Source: Varroa destructor (lineage: Eukaryota; Arthropoda; Arachnida; Mesostigmata; Varroidae). Taken from it: a stretch of DNA of 64,000 nt. The DNA is taken from NCBI RefSeq assembly GCF_002443255.2, contig NW_019211455.1, positions 16,626,780 to 16,690,779 on the forward strand, read 5' to 3'. Both the position numbers and the translations under genes were made by a program. Under the pieces are notes generated by a model. That model saw only the letters and a list, made by a program, of their open reading frames with translations, had not been told where the DNA came from and did no database searches. Of this stretch, positions 52,278 to 64,000 are shown one piece after another; positions within the stretch are counted from its first letter, which is position 1, and each line of letters starts with the position of its first letter.

Positions 52278-52545
52278 TTAAACGGCCTTTAATGTATAGG
52301 TAAATGATTCAAATATCAAAAATGGCTTTTTGGACCACGTTGATAGATATTCGAGTTTGTCAAATCTCTTTGAATTTGCCTCTTGAAAAGCCTCATGTTT
52401 CTTCAAAGCTGCAAGAAAATTGAAGATTTTGAACAAAAGGTGAAGTCTATAATCTTGTTGGGCATTTCCTTGCGCGAACACGCTGGATAACAGCTGGTGC
52501 TCGCCCAAATTCCGAAACGATGCACCGTATTTTCCGATAATTTCG
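52278..52545 (-). CDS. Candidate terminal exon or ORF fragment
   Basis: An open frame of 88 codons ends with TAA. The likely acceptor is CCTAG at about 52546-52550, and the frame is closed by TAA just upstream of it. The composition is protein-like, with charged and aromatic residues mixed: GKYGASFRNLGEHQLLSSVF, LHLLFKIFNFLAALKKH, FQEANSKRFDKLEYLSTW. Part of it could form an amphipathic helix. There is no recognised domain and no ATG in the N-terminal third. A transposon-protein fragment is an alternative. Confidence 0.2.
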
Positions 52546-53029
52546 CTAGGTTATTCTCGAGAGAATTGTTTTTCTTCATGCATCAGTATAGCGAGTGAAT
52601 GCATACCCGGCACGATAAGTAGCCCGTCAAAGTTCTTCTAAATTTGAGTGCTCCACTGTAGATTAAGAGGAACATCCCTATCTCTACTTGGCGCGTCCCT
52701 TGAGAAGGTTTGCGCTCAGCAATATTATTGCTTCGGCACGAAAAAACAGTTGTTGCAAAATTCCCTCGTATTAGGATGTTACTGAAGCCCCACAAGTTAT
52801 TAAGTAACCATACACATGCTACACATACGCGATATGTTATCGTTATATGGCTATGTCGGGGTATCGAAATGTGCTTGCAGCGTGCCTTCGTCTTCGTCAT
52901 TAGACAGCTTCCGTATGTCGAACCCCGTTCACCACTACCCACGCGTCCGCGCATCTGCCCGGAAGCTACATTGCTTGAATTTGGCTGATACATTCCAGCT
53001 CGCATTTATTCCTGCCTGCGTTTGTGGCC

Positions 53030-53037
53030 TATAAATA
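53030..53037 (+). promoter_or_regulatory. TATA box candidate
   Basis: TATAAATA is flanked by GC-rich bases (GGCC before, GG after), the usual setting of a functional TATA box. An ATG in a GCGGCCGCC context starts 41 bp further on. The local region from about 52870 to 53390 is CpG-richer than the flanks. No clear initiator sequence stands out about 30 bp downstream. Confidence 0.35.
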
Positions 53038-53070
53038 GGAAAGCTGAGCAAGTGTTTAAATGCGGCCGCC

Positions 53071-53148
53071 ATGAACCTCTTTCTGAGTGTATGCCCCTTT
53101 TATGGGTATATTCTCAGGAAAGATATATGTCGCCGCGTCAGCTGCTAG
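53071..53148 (+). CDS. Small ORF with near-ideal Kozak context
   Basis: GCGGCCGCCATGA gives an almost perfect eukaryotic start context downstream of a TATA box. The 25-codon product starts MNLFLSVCPFYGYIL, which is hydrophobic, and ends with basic residues and a Cys before TAG. It is too short to classify and could be an upstream ORF. An overlapping 98-codon frame starts at ATG 53091 and ends at 53387. That frame is protein-like (for example ECPWEMHDETVAMRNE, then GEKTHTCTVMAIRTVC) and could be the main product. CTCAG|GAAAG inside the small ORF is not a donor. Confidence 0.22.
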   Translation: MNLFLSVCPFYGYILRKDICRRVSC

Positions 53149-53387
53149 CGCTCCCCGACGCTATTTCTACGTCGGGCTCCGCATATATATACATTGCAAC
53201 TGCCGTCTGCGATGTACGTAATGAGAGTTCGCGATGCGAATGCCCTTGGGAAATGCACGATGAGACAGTCGCCATGCGAAATGAACTAGGTACCCGGGAG
53301 AGAACGAGAGTCGTGGAACTGTTTGTGGGGGAGAAAACACACACTTGCACCGTTATGGCAATCCGAACCGTCTGTACTCCGCGCTAA
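53091..53387 (+). CDS. Unassigned 98-codon ATG frame downstream of a TATA box
   Basis: The ATG at 53091 lies about 54 bp after the TATA box at 53030-53037 and inside the small ORF that starts at 53071. The frame ends with TAA. It encodes MPLLWVYSQERYMSPRQ at the start, several Cys (CDVRNESSRCECPW) and an acidic/basic C-terminal half. No signal peptide or domain is recognised. The antisense frame is also open for 70 codons, which is a common artefact in GC-richer sequence. Confidence 0.2.
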   Translation: MPLLWVYSQERYMSPRQLLALPDAISTSGSAYIYIATAVCDVRNESSRCECPWEMHDETVAMRNELGTRERTRVVELFVGEKTHTCTVMAIRTVCTPR

Positions 53388-53850
53388 TATACGTGGTCTG
53401 AATGGGAAGCGGAGCTGACTTCGCTTATCGACGATACGGAATCGAACTTAGCTATACGCCACTGTCTGTCGCAGTAAATTTGTGTGCAGCAGATTGTCTA
53501 GTGAGCTTTATAGCATGAGGTTATGCTAGCATACATAAAATTGCTTTCAACTTATAGAAAAATAATCAGGTGAGAACAATTCTTTGATATTTTTTGTCTC
53601 GTAGGGAAATAGTTTGGGTTTTAAAATCTCACTAGAAAACAGCTTCGTTATTATCAACTTACGGTATCCGTAAGTGTTAACACATGTAATGTTTTATTTA
53701 GTATTCCATAAAAGCAATTACCGATATACACTTGTTAAGCATTGAAAAATATGAAGAACCACTGCCGTGCGTCAGATGATAGGCCATGGGACCGGATGTT
53801 TATGTTAATAGAACAGATATATCAAGTCTAACTTTATAATCCGAATGCCC

Positions 53851-53970
53851 TACTACATGTAATGTAATAATAATAAAGACTACTACATATATATATATAT
53901 ATACATGTAGTAGTAGTCTTTACATGACGCTCTCCTTAACTGGGTCATATATATGTATACGAAGAGCGTC
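53851..53970. repeat. Cluster of overlapping hairpins around a short (TA)n
   Basis: AAAGACTACTAC (53875-53886) is complementary to GTAGTAGTCTTT (53910-53921), with a (TA)n loop that can itself pair. TACTACATGTA (53851-53861) can instead pair with TACATGTAGTA (53903-53913). A further stem, GACGCTCT (53926-53933) with AGAGCGTC (53963-53970), follows at once. It could be a folded RNA, a foldback element, or the product of local duplication and inversion. Confidence 0.7.
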
Positions 53971-54699
53971 TATAACAGTATGTTTAGCGAGCAAGTATCG
54001 TCAGTAGCTGCTTTGAGCTCTTCAAGCACTTTCAGTAACTTACTTTATTTATTTTATTTAAATTATCTACGGAACTTCATGCCATTACTTGTTTCCTCTT
54101 ATTAATATACGCTTGATTTCTTTTTTGTTGAATGCACCTCTATTCTCATTTTGACTAGTTAGAGCTTGGTAGGCTGGTCAACGAAATCGGTCCATCCAGA
54201 CGCGAGATCAACCCTTTAAATTGGGTTATTGCAGTGTCTAAAATTAAGATAGACACTTAACACATGGAGAAGATTCTCACCTATATCTAAATAATAATTC
54301 TATAAATAGTAGCCATTAACAATAGTCTACGCGGATAACGCAACGGTGTATGGCTATAAACCACTGTGGCGGGCCAGGGCTTACGATGGTTAGTGCTAGA
54401 AATGAATAATCTATGAAGATATGTTGCTCAACTCAGCTACTTAGATTTCTTGTAATTACATTGACAAAGAATTGCTCCCTTTCCGGTGTCAAAATGAACA
54501 GCTTCAGCAAAAAAAAGGCTTGTAAGGAGAAAAACAATTACAACCTGAGATTTGGTATAAGACCCCATTTGATCTCAATTATCGTTAATTCTTAGGTATC
54601 CGTTCAGCCCATAGTTTGCCATAAGCAAGCGTTTTACCCGTACAGCAACGAGAAGTACCATAAAGTCGGATTTCACCCAAGCTTTCTACCTGCAGTTGA

Positions 54700-55216
54700 T
54701 TGTGATAGTATTGTAGCAAGGCGATGGCCCCGCTACAACACAACAGAGCAAATAATTTTGCTCGACTGCTTCACTTCCTGATCCTTTCCTAGTCGTGCCT
54801 TCGGAGAAATTCGCGCACGCGTACACTTGCATATTTAACAACCGTCCCGTTCTGAACAGCCCCACAAATCGGGTCGGCTCCTTTCTTTGAATCCCGACCC
54901 ACTATCGTTTTGCTAGCTGCTTCCGTTTCCGCTACTTGATCTAACGCAACGCGGATGCATAGAGACACATACTAAAACAAGGCACAAACATAGACGAGAC
55001 TAAGCAACCCCTGTTGCGGCCAGTCAACGTACACAGAAATTTTGTATCGGTCGACGATTGCAGCTACACATTTGGTACTAGCGCTACATCATTTCACGCA
55101 GTTGCTTTTTACATTGATTTCGAAACGCGCTCCTTAACTCTCGACTGGCCTTCGATCGCTCACTTCGCCGTTGCTGTGAAGGTGCCGTAAAATAAGTATG
55201 ATACAGGGCACGCAAG
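54700..55216 (+). promoter_or_regulatory. CpG-rich promoter-like stretch with a possible 5' exon
   Basis: About 500 bp are visibly richer in GC and CpG than the flanks and end at CGCAAG|GTAAGTTCG, a near-consensus donor at 55217. Inside, a short ATG frame (55198-55216) runs into the donor. CpG-rich stretches ending in a strong donor are typical of 5' untranslated first exons. I see no clear TATA box at the expected position; CATATTTAAC near 54830 is a weak candidate. Confidence 0.3.
55198..55216 (+). CDS. Possible start codon exon, six codons plus one base
   Basis: ATG ATA CAG GGC ACG CAA G is followed at once by GTAAGT. The ATG has purine A at -3 (AGTATG), an acceptable start context. The exon leaves one base of a split codon, which matches the phase needed by the exon-like segment at 56508-56750. 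Very short first coding exons are common in animals. Nothing else supports translation from here. Confidence 0.22.
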
Positions 55217-56507
55217 GTAAGTTCGAGCAATCGATCAAGTTGATTTTCAAGAAGGTTTTAGATCCAGTTCGAAAGACAGATGTATTCTTTGCCATTGCAT
55301 GCTACGGGAGGCGCCTATTTCGTGCATATTCGCTTACAACGGTAAGGATCTAGCTGAATTACGTACGCTACATAATGAACCACGCAGTTAGGCATGCAAG
55401 TTGTTTGATCTACGCTGCATGGAGATGTTGGATTCCTTATAATTTTAAAAGCAAAACCATCTGCTTGCGCTCTCAGGACGGGGCAGAGTAATTTCGATAT
55501 CATTCTGTATCGTTTAAGCTTTGCATTAGAGAAGAACCAGAAGCGTGATAATCTGACGACAAATTCTACTAGTACATCTTTTATCTTCATGCTTCAGTAC
55601 TGCAAGGGAGTTGTTTTTGATGACTGCTTAAATAAGCTCATTGAAATAAATCCAAATTAGGCAATGACAAATAAGATTGTAAGCTAAAATGGTGAAGTTC
55701 TGCTTGATGGACAAGAAACGCTTAGAATAAATTCCGCCCACATAGCTCCGACTACATCGATCCCATTTTGTCCCATATTGTCTGCTAACAGGACGAAAAA
55801 CAACGTATAAACAAGCGTATAGCATATTGCCAATCCAGTGGTCAGATTGATGAATCTTCAATCGATGCTCAATGCTCTCATACGTGATATTTGTGTTACC
55901 GATGATTACTCAAGTAATACACGCATATATTGTAGGATCACCGGAAACATTAGATTAGAAAGTTGATTAAAGCAGATAGAAAAAAAAAAGTAAGTAACAA
56001 GCGATGCCCGTGGTAGCATATGGGAAAGCCAGACGGAGAAGCAGCCAGAGGGCACATGCGTGCAGAGAAAAAGAGAGAACGTTAAGGATGCAGTGTTCCG
56101 CCAATTGTATTGATTTTCAATATACATTGGAAAGGTGATATTATGAGTGGATCAATCAATGTATTCCTACACGATCGCGAAGCCCCCAGCCATGTTTGGC
56201 TGACAGATAGCGGCTCAGCCAAGCGCCACCGGTTACGCGTTGGCACCGTCATCGTCGACAAATGTCAAAAACGCTACATCTACTGCTAATTACCATCCTG
56301 CTGTTTTACATAATTAAATTCTAGGGTATCATACACTCCGTTAGAAAATCAATGAAGTATTTATTCATAACAGTTTTTTTATAAAGCTGCCGGTCGGATT
56401 CAGCGATGTAAATCTAACCCTTATGTCAACATGGCGTCTAAGTTGCAAATTAATTAAGCAGCGAATACCAACGATATTTTACATAACCAAGCAGCGCTTC
56501 TTTGCAG

Positions 56508-56750
56508 AGTTGCCACTAGCTTCGAAGCTCCACAGAAACTACCAAGAGGCCACTTTGAAAACCTCAGATGCTGAAAATATCGGTTTCAGCATTGGAAAAA
56601 TGCTTACCATAACATATAATTCCCATGCCGTTTCATTAGCCTATAGGAGAAGCCCCATATACGTTTTGAAAGGTCCACCCAGGCTAAACTTTCTAGTAGG
56701 AAAGGTGTGGAAGAAGTGGTCTCGAAGATTCGCTCACACGATCAAAACAG
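56508..56750 (+). CDS. Candidate internal exon, phase-compatible with 55198-55216
   Basis: It starts after CTTCTTTGCAG, a good acceptor, and ends at AAACAG|GTACCT; an alternative donor, GGAAAG|GTGTGG, lies at 56704. The segment needs one base from the previous exon, and the donor at 55217 supplies a G that makes a Glu codon. The 81 residues are basic and moderately hydrophobic, with ELPLASKLHRNYQEATLKTS at the start, GFSIGKMLTITYNSHAVSLA in the middle and KVWKKWSRRFAHTIK at the end. No domain is recognised. The agreement of phase has a one-in-three chance of being accidental. Confidence 0.28.
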
Positions 56751-57072
56751 GTACCTGATAGAAGAACTACACAGAAAACACAACAGATTGTTATTACTAT
56801 TATCGGCGTAGAGTAGCACAACTCCGTTGAAATTTTCAAAATTCAAAAAAAACCGTACCGTCCTTAACCGTGTGCTGCGGCATCTGAAAATCATACGGTG
56901 CCAACGCGTTTGCCAATGACCTTTGGATCAAATCAGCTGGTTCAAGCTTGTCAAGGATAAACATACCCCACTTCGTGTTAGGGGTCAGCTTCAGCAATCG
57001 CGTTTTGCAGCAAAGCAGAATTTCAAGTATATATAGCATTGAATCTTTAATAGGACACCAGTAAAATAACAA

Positions 57073-58806
57073 TTCCCTCTGTCAGGTCTACAGATTCAGA
57101 TTTGCCGCGCGGTCTGTTACTCTGTTCACCTCTTCATCGTTTGATTTAACTTACGCCATGCCAGCGGCGCTCCGTAAGTTGTAAAGTGATTTACGAGAAG
57201 AATAAAGATGAGTCGGAAGTAATAACAATTATATTTGTCCTATATATAGATGGTGTCCTAGCCGCTAAGACCATTTGTTCTCAAGCTTTTCTTCTGTTCT
57301 TGTGAGGATTACCGGCGAATGAGTTGATATGGGGGCAAAGGGCGAACTAAATGGTATGAAGTGTAACTAAAGGTATGCCTGCTAAGTAGGCCTAAGGGAA
57401 CACTAAGATTGTGAACAGCAACAGTAGTCTAAGCATTAGGTGATTTTTTCATTCCCTTGTCCGCTTGTTGATTTGTCGCATTAGAACGAATGAAAGGTGA
57501 ACCCTTTTTAAGCCTATGCAACTGCCTGAACCTTCGAACAGTAACGTCAGGTCGGCTTGGGGCTCGGCGTCTTCTCGGAGCCGCTACTTCTGAATAGTTA
57601 AAGTCTCTGAAGGAAACTCGGTCCCACAAATATCAGTGCATGTATTACAATGTTAATAGATCCATTGTCCGTTATGAACAAGGGCAAGAAGAAGAAACAG
57701 ATGCCAGATGGTGGATATTTATGGGAGCAGTACATATAAAAGCACTGAATTTACAAACAAACATACATGCGTATTGTTCTAAATTTTTTTTACACAATCG
57801 TCAGCTCAGAAGATGTTGTTCGATTTTCGAAAGTAATATCATGAAGATCTTTGAACACTGGATATAGTTATTATATGCGGTACTAGCATAAATTATAATC
57901 GCGCCCCAAGCAACGCCCTCCTATTTAACGCTGTTTTTCGAATAGGCTCGTGAATAGAGACTGAATTTACGCAACTTCAGAGAAATTTTGTCACCTTATA
58001 CAAACATTTGTTAAAGCGTTCACATCACCCTAATTCATGCTACCTTCATAAATCCCATGACATATTTGTTGTTTTCCCAAAATTCATACAGAGCCCGATT
58101 CCTCTTTCTCATCTATCAAATAGTTTGTGTTCTCGAATCGCTTGCAGCGCTTTCTACGCAACGTCTACCGCCGACACATCTCCGAACAAAGCTACGATCG
58201 TCATTCGTCATATCAAACAAAATCTTACTATTAAACATGGCTTTGGCGAAGTCTACTGGGGGCCCAGCTACTCAATAAACCGCCTCGAGGTAACACGAAA
58301 GGCGAAGACATCGAAGCAATGACTCGAATCTCATCACCTGAGTGTATACGCATTTACCTACAAAAAAAAAGCTTCGGTGTTCTGGAAGGTAATTTAATTT
58401 CGCTCCAGTGGCTTTCCCTGCCGAAGGATCTCAGCAGGCGTGGGGGCATCAGCAATGAAAAAGCAAATTGCCCAACTTGCTTGAAGCATTCCCACAAGAC
58501 ACGTATGCAAGTGGCTGTTAAAGCTGGTGGACTGTGGATAAAGATGACGGCGGCAGCCTGCGACAAATGACCTGAAGGCTCTAACTACCTTTCGTTCGGC
58601 AGCATAAGATCCGCTTGATGGTAGTGACTAGAAGATAGACTAGAGAACGAAGAATGAAGCGACTCTATGTGGCTGCCACCAGTTTATCTACTGGCCGCAC
58701 TAGCGTAGACGCCGAACGAAGCGAGAACGAAACGGTTCAAACGATCGTGGTCTTTTTGTGTAATGAGTACGAAAAGTTTCGTTGGACCTTGCGACTATTA
58801 TAAATT

Positions 58807-58849
<43 letters not shown>

Positions 58850-61800
58850 AACAGGCCGAGAAGTTGTTTGTCACAATGAAGTAACAACAGTTTATTATAC
58901 CGGAGGATATCTGCCTTCTACAGGCACAGATAACTTTTTGCTAACGGATTCAACTTCTGCGCCAGTAGCTGTTCAAACACAACTCCCGATGCATCGTTTG
59001 TCTGCGATGGCAATTTTTTATTTAGGCTTGTTCATAACGAGTAACGAGGGTTAGTCTCGTTTTGAAAACGTGTTTGCGTCAATAGAGACTAGAACGACTA
59101 AGGAGCAGGCCTCGTCTTTAACTCGGTATTAGGACAAGGCCGGTTATCTGACCTACACTAGAAACGAGGCACTTGCTGTATCACGATACGAACAAATCAA
59201 GAGTGTACGCTTTGTCGTTTGTAAGGAGAGTCCACCAGATGAATTATCTATACTGTATAATATTACGATGTCTACCCTAAAACTCAAGCAGACTGCGACA
59301 CAGTTGTGGATAGATGGAAGCTAAGGATACTCCAGCAGAAACAAACCTAGTAATCGATTATGTCGTTCTATCGAGCAGATATATCGCATAATAGTAGCAT
59401 TTTGAGCAGAAGAAGCTAGCTAGCAAAACGTCGGAAAAACGCGACAGCTGGTGAACGACCATTCACCGTAAACGGAATTCTAGAACACCACTTATGCAAC
59501 ATATGGTGATGACCAGGTGTTCTATACCTATAGTTTTGCAATTCTACTTTTAACGTTGTAGAGGAAAAACCTAAAAAACGCCGCTATATGTATCTTATTA
59601 GCAATATCTACGTGGATCAGGTACTAGGGCTATACGTTTGGTCAGTTGAAGTTGACTAGAACTTTATTACGTACGGGAATAAATCAAATACAGATACCAC
59701 AATATTACATGTTACCGCATGGCTTTTGTGGATGGCATGTAGCGTCACAAAATTGCTAATTACATATTTAATTATAGTTATTATATATAATCAGTATGAT
59801 TTGGCTATGACATAGTTTCCGATTTTTTTTATGCAATTGCGCCATTTTTAAATATCTTTGCGACGATGGTTACCGTCGTATCTTTTATATAATCAATAAA
59901 ATTATGTAACGATAGCAACAATCTTCTTAATATTTAGACAAGCCGTAGAGAACTTATGTTATTAATTTTTCTCCGTTCGTTTTGCAGGCTATATTCTGTC
60001 TGACATGAAGCTAACCAGAGGTATCGTTCGATTCTGAGCTCAATTATGAGACGAACGATCGATTTTAAATATACGCGCTTTGAGAGACTCCACATCTAAT
60101 TGGTATTCGTCTAATAGATCTGGATTGTACAGGCTCATTTGTCTGATTGTGTTTTCTAGAATATGGTTTTCGAACTCACAGTCATAAATATACTTAGAGC
60201 CACTGGGACTTTATGGCAGTCTCGGTAAAAACTTAAGCCCGCTAATGTCTGGAACCCGTTTTAGCGAAGCGGGGCATAGACGCACGGTCGTTTCGTGCTT
60301 GGGGCCAGCCATCTGACGGAATGCCTAACAGCGATACCGGGCGTCAAACGTAAAACATAGAGAGATATATATAGAAATTGATGTGTAGTAGTCAGTTTTT
60401 TGCGTGACAGTGTAGTAAGCATTAAAAAAAACCTACTCTGGCAAATTGAAATCGGATTTCTGTATCCTCAAACGAAAGCTACAATCGGAGTAGGTTGGTT
60501 AACATGGGTATACGCACTGGGCGTCTAATTCTGGGCTTCTTCTCATGAGTTGTCTCCTGAACTATATTTAAAAAAAATACAAATATTTCAATAGATTTAG
60601 TTTTGCATTTAATAGAATAGTCACTTTTGACGTTGAATTTGATATTGATTAAATATAACCATTATTCGGCCCGATTAAGGCCTGAACTTTGAACCTAAGC
60701 CATTAGTTAGTCAAGCACCCTTTCTTTAACCCACAAACAACTTTCAATAGTAAGGTTCGTTAAACGATATTGGTTATCTCGCTAAGGTATCGCACCAATA
60801 TGCTACATAAAAAAATTTCAAGGAAATTAGGAAGGTCGAAAATGGTCTCGGTAATAGATAACCGAGAAATAATCGTATAGCTACGTAAACTTGATTTGAT
60901 TCTTTTTCTTTAAATATGAGCATAATTACTAGCATTCCGCTATAAGTGCATGAAGTAGCCTTCCATATTAATAAGATCTATAATATTATACAATATGCGC
61001 GATAAACGGAATTGGAAATCAAAATGGCTGTTTTTATTAAAAAAATAAAAATCCTTGGGGTGCCTTTCAAACGGCGTGACACTATGACAAATGGCATATC
61101 ATATTTAGTATCAAATCAACGATAGGTTACAGTTATCACCCTAACGTACTTTTAGAGCATTTACGAGGCTTTTCAGGTCTTGTCGAAAAGATAGCCGTGT
61201 ATTACACACGTCTTAAGCAGCTTTATTCGTGTTACCTGTGTCACGCAGAGGGAAATTCAAGCATTTCATATTTACCATAGTCTTCATTTTTTTCGAAGAT
61301 TTGACTAAAAAAACTGTAGAAAAATAACAATATCATGTCACAAAGCTCAATTCCCAAGTCGTTCTACCGATTCTCAGATCTACAAGGTTTTCGAGTGAAT
61401 TTAATTAAATTGAATCGAACTTTCCAAGTGCCTTGGATCAGAGCCACAGGAAATAGTCAACATGGGTCAATTAGTTTTTGGTCTGGCCGATAACGACCAG
61501 CTCAATACGGGGTTACAGCGAAAGACAGCATTAATAGCGGGGAACTGGTTTGTAGCTGGCGGGTGGGCAGTCGGGCGTTTCCTGTTGCCCATCGAAAATC
61601 TACATGTACCATAAATGGTAAACAGCGAGGCGGGAGAGTGGCTCCATTGGCAGGAGTGGTATTGACGCTGGTAGAATAAACTGAGATCATCTCTAGCGCG
61701 ATTGTATACCTAAACAAATATGTTTGTCAAATGTGAAGCAAATATTGGTGAACAGCCAAGTCGAGACGTATGTCCAGCCCTATGAGGTGGCCATTCCGGA

Positions 61801-64000
61801 TTAAAAGGAGGCTCCGTCAAAAAAATGATGCTAAACAATAGTTACAGTTGAGAAACAATTTTATTTTTTTACAGAATGAATCGCCGTACGACCGGGGACC
61901 GGTACAAAATCGTTGAAATTAGTCACACAAACTGAATATGAACTATTTGTTCGACAGGAACAGCCTTATGGCTGAGCAAGCAGGAAATCCAAGAAAAGAT
62001 CGGATATAGACGCTCACGAACATCAATGTCGATTCTGAATAGATATGTAAGACGAGTCTTGCAGTTGCGTCCAGCAAAACATAATGAGAAGCTAGATTTG
62101 CATAGGCCTCCTCAGAACCGTTGCCTGATCAACCGGTAAGAAGAACCAAAGGATTATCTGAAATCCATCACAAATTTCGCATAGCTTCACGTTCGTTATA
62201 GACCTTGAAATATGCACCTTCAGAAAGACACGTGCTTCTACTGTTTTGGCCCTCGTACATTTAATTCGATGCATAAATTTGTAAAGAAATACCTATTTTT
62301 CTAGTATTTTGTCCCTAACAAAAAGTCACATAAAACAGTCACTACTGACGCTACAACCGAACAGCCATTATGACTCTCGCTGTCAGCTCCCTGTAAGAGA
62401 AACAAAACACATACTCAAATGTCTTTATGTTTGCTAAATATTTAACAATATTACACTTAAATTTCGCTTCCATTTGAGTACAAGACAGAGAGAGAGTGGC
62501 TTGTCTTCAGTGGCTTCTTGGCGGGACGCGAAAACGCGTTACCTTCGGAAAAAATGCGAAGGACCGAACTTAAAAAGACGCAACTACAGGCTCCATGACT
62601 TATTGTGCTCGTATATAGCGATACAGTAGCCGCCTTCGCCGTTGCCTGCTGTGGGGCGGGGGCGTATAGGCCGTTGAGACGATCTTACTTAAAACAAATG
62701 GTTGTGGTAGTGTCAGCGAGCGTCGAGCGGCGATATCACGCGTGCATAAAATCCAGCCACCCGACCAAGTTTATGGCTTGGATTACATGGATTACGTGAG
62801 AGACGTTTTCGTAAAAGAAAGTAGAACTGCTACGATCCATGCAAGCACGGTATTTGTATGCTGTACTGTCGATAGTGCGAACGTTGATGCTAGTAGTATT
62901 AGCAGTGATGCTATTTATGTGATCGTATGCCCCTTCTTAGCTTTCCCGAAACTCACTCCTCTTCTCAAGTTTTGCCCCTATCAGTGTATTTACCCCCCTC
63001 TTCCTCCAAGGATGGTATATGGAGTGGTGTTCATGCAGTGTCTTTTCGGTTTTCCTCTGCCGCTAACATGCACATACACGGGTACAAACTCAAATTGTAG
63101 CTAGAGTTATATCGTACAACTATAGGAAGATAAATAGGTAATCATAGGTAAATAGGTAGTCATATATGAAAATGGCTCTACGGAAGTTGGCTAGGAAAGG
63201 CCTTTTTCACATCCTTATATCGTCATTCATGGTAAAGTCCAGCACGATAATCTTATTGATTCTTTAAACTGTATTTACTTATAAAGGCGTGTATGTTGAT
63301 GTGGGCTGTTTCCGTCATTGGCTTTTTGATAAGCTAACGGGTGTCTGTAATGCACAAGAATCGCTTGGTTAGGTTTAGGGTTCGAATAGAGAAGTGACTA
63401 GACTCTGTCTGCTAACAACTATATAAAACTCTGAGTGGCGGAGGATAAATGTACGTCATTTTTTTACCGAAACTTGCTCGATGAGTATCTAGTATGTTTA
63501 TGTATAAAACAACGATTTTGAACCTGCGTCCTTCCTGGGCTTGGCATTCACACTAGTCCCTTCACAGGCTGTGCCACCGTCCGACGGTTATTGTAATTTA
63601 TATTGAATAGTGAACAGGGCCTAGTTCATGCGTGGTAATGAGCGTATTCCCAACAAGCAACCACGAGTCTACCTGCTATTGTCAACTACGAAGGAATTAA
63701 TGAATATCCCAATTGTCGTTATGACTGCGTATTCCGTGCCTCCTTCTTTATCTCTGTGCTGCCAACGGCCATATTTTGAGGCAGTATTTACTAAGTGTTT
63801 TCAGAGATAATGCAGAATTAAGAAGAGAACAAATAAATACATCTGTACTAAAGCGTTTCGCAGCTCCAATCGTTGGAGCTCAGTAAAATTGCCCGATTCT
63901 CACAGTAATGCCAATTCGTATGAGAAATCCTAGAGCTTCCCCACTTGTCCACTTCCTCCAGTTATTCGGTAAACGAAAATTGTAGCTTTCAAATATTTCC
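57073..64000. other. No gene recognised
   Basis: Open frames at 58008-58322 and 58319-58570 (plus) are protein-like but lack acceptors of quality. The stretch from 58600 to 64000 is AT-rich, with one microsatellite and one short stem (AACCTACTC at 60430-60438 with GAGTAGGTT at 60488-60496). A 120-codon plus frame at 62742-63104 shows no domain. Confidence 0.5.
58809..58846. repeat. (TA)n microsatellite
   Basis: An uninterrupted dinucleotide array of 38 bp. Confidence 0.97.

Noticed and set aside
54323..54365. VYADNATVYGY, also resembling a reverse transcriptase active site
   Set aside because: Stops occur directly upstream and no flanking polymerase blocks are visible.

Overview
This window looks like nuclear DNA of a metazoan, most likely an arthropod. 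It has a moderately AT-rich background broken by short CpG-rich stretches and long (TA)n microsatellites. A 100-N scaffold gap lies at 25522-25621. There are decayed mariner-family transposons, and splice-site-like signals take the place of any bacterial operon structure. A mesostigmatid mite genome (Varroa or Tropilaelaps type) would fit this texture, but that is inference and no gene in the window proves it.

The best supported content is transposable. A mariner transposase relic runs on the minus strand from about 26460 down to 25687, and its probable 3' terminus touches the N gap. A second, clearly different mariner relic runs on the minus strand from about 12045 down to 11539. A 193-bp element at 24331-24523 with 11-bp terminal inverted repeats looks like a MITE. 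Both transposases carry stops, frameshifts and internal deletions and have lost catalytic acidic residues.

No complete host gene can be assembled from the sequence alone. About 130 open frames of 60 codons or more are expected by chance in 64 kb of this composition on two strands, so open frames by themselves are weak evidence. I list as low-confidence candidates only those with extra support: consensus splice sites, unusual length, a core promoter, or resemblance to a domain. They are exon-like segments at 2478-2594, 6827-6917, 7536-7658(-), 35076-35218, 35325-35438, 52278-52545(-), and a phase-compatible pair at 55198-55216 plus 56508-56750. Others are a 206-codon ATG frame at 26473-27090(-), a frame at 14079-14378(-) with a faint RhoGAP-like pattern, and a TATA box plus Kozak ATG small ORF at 53030-53148.

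Layout: 0-10 kb is mostly featureless, with a (TA)n array and a few exon-like segments. 10-15 kb holds mariner 2 and the RhoGAP-like frame. 15-24 kb has alternating GC-rich and AT-rich stretches with no recognised gene. 24-27.2 kb is the transposon cluster (MITE, gap, mariner 1, long ORF). 27-52 kb is largely unassigned, with microsatellites, a 20-bp-arm palindrome and a G-rich tract. 52-58 kb is the most gene-like stretch. 58-64 kb shows nothing recognisable beyond one microsatellite. I saw no tRNA, rRNA, CRISPR or operon.
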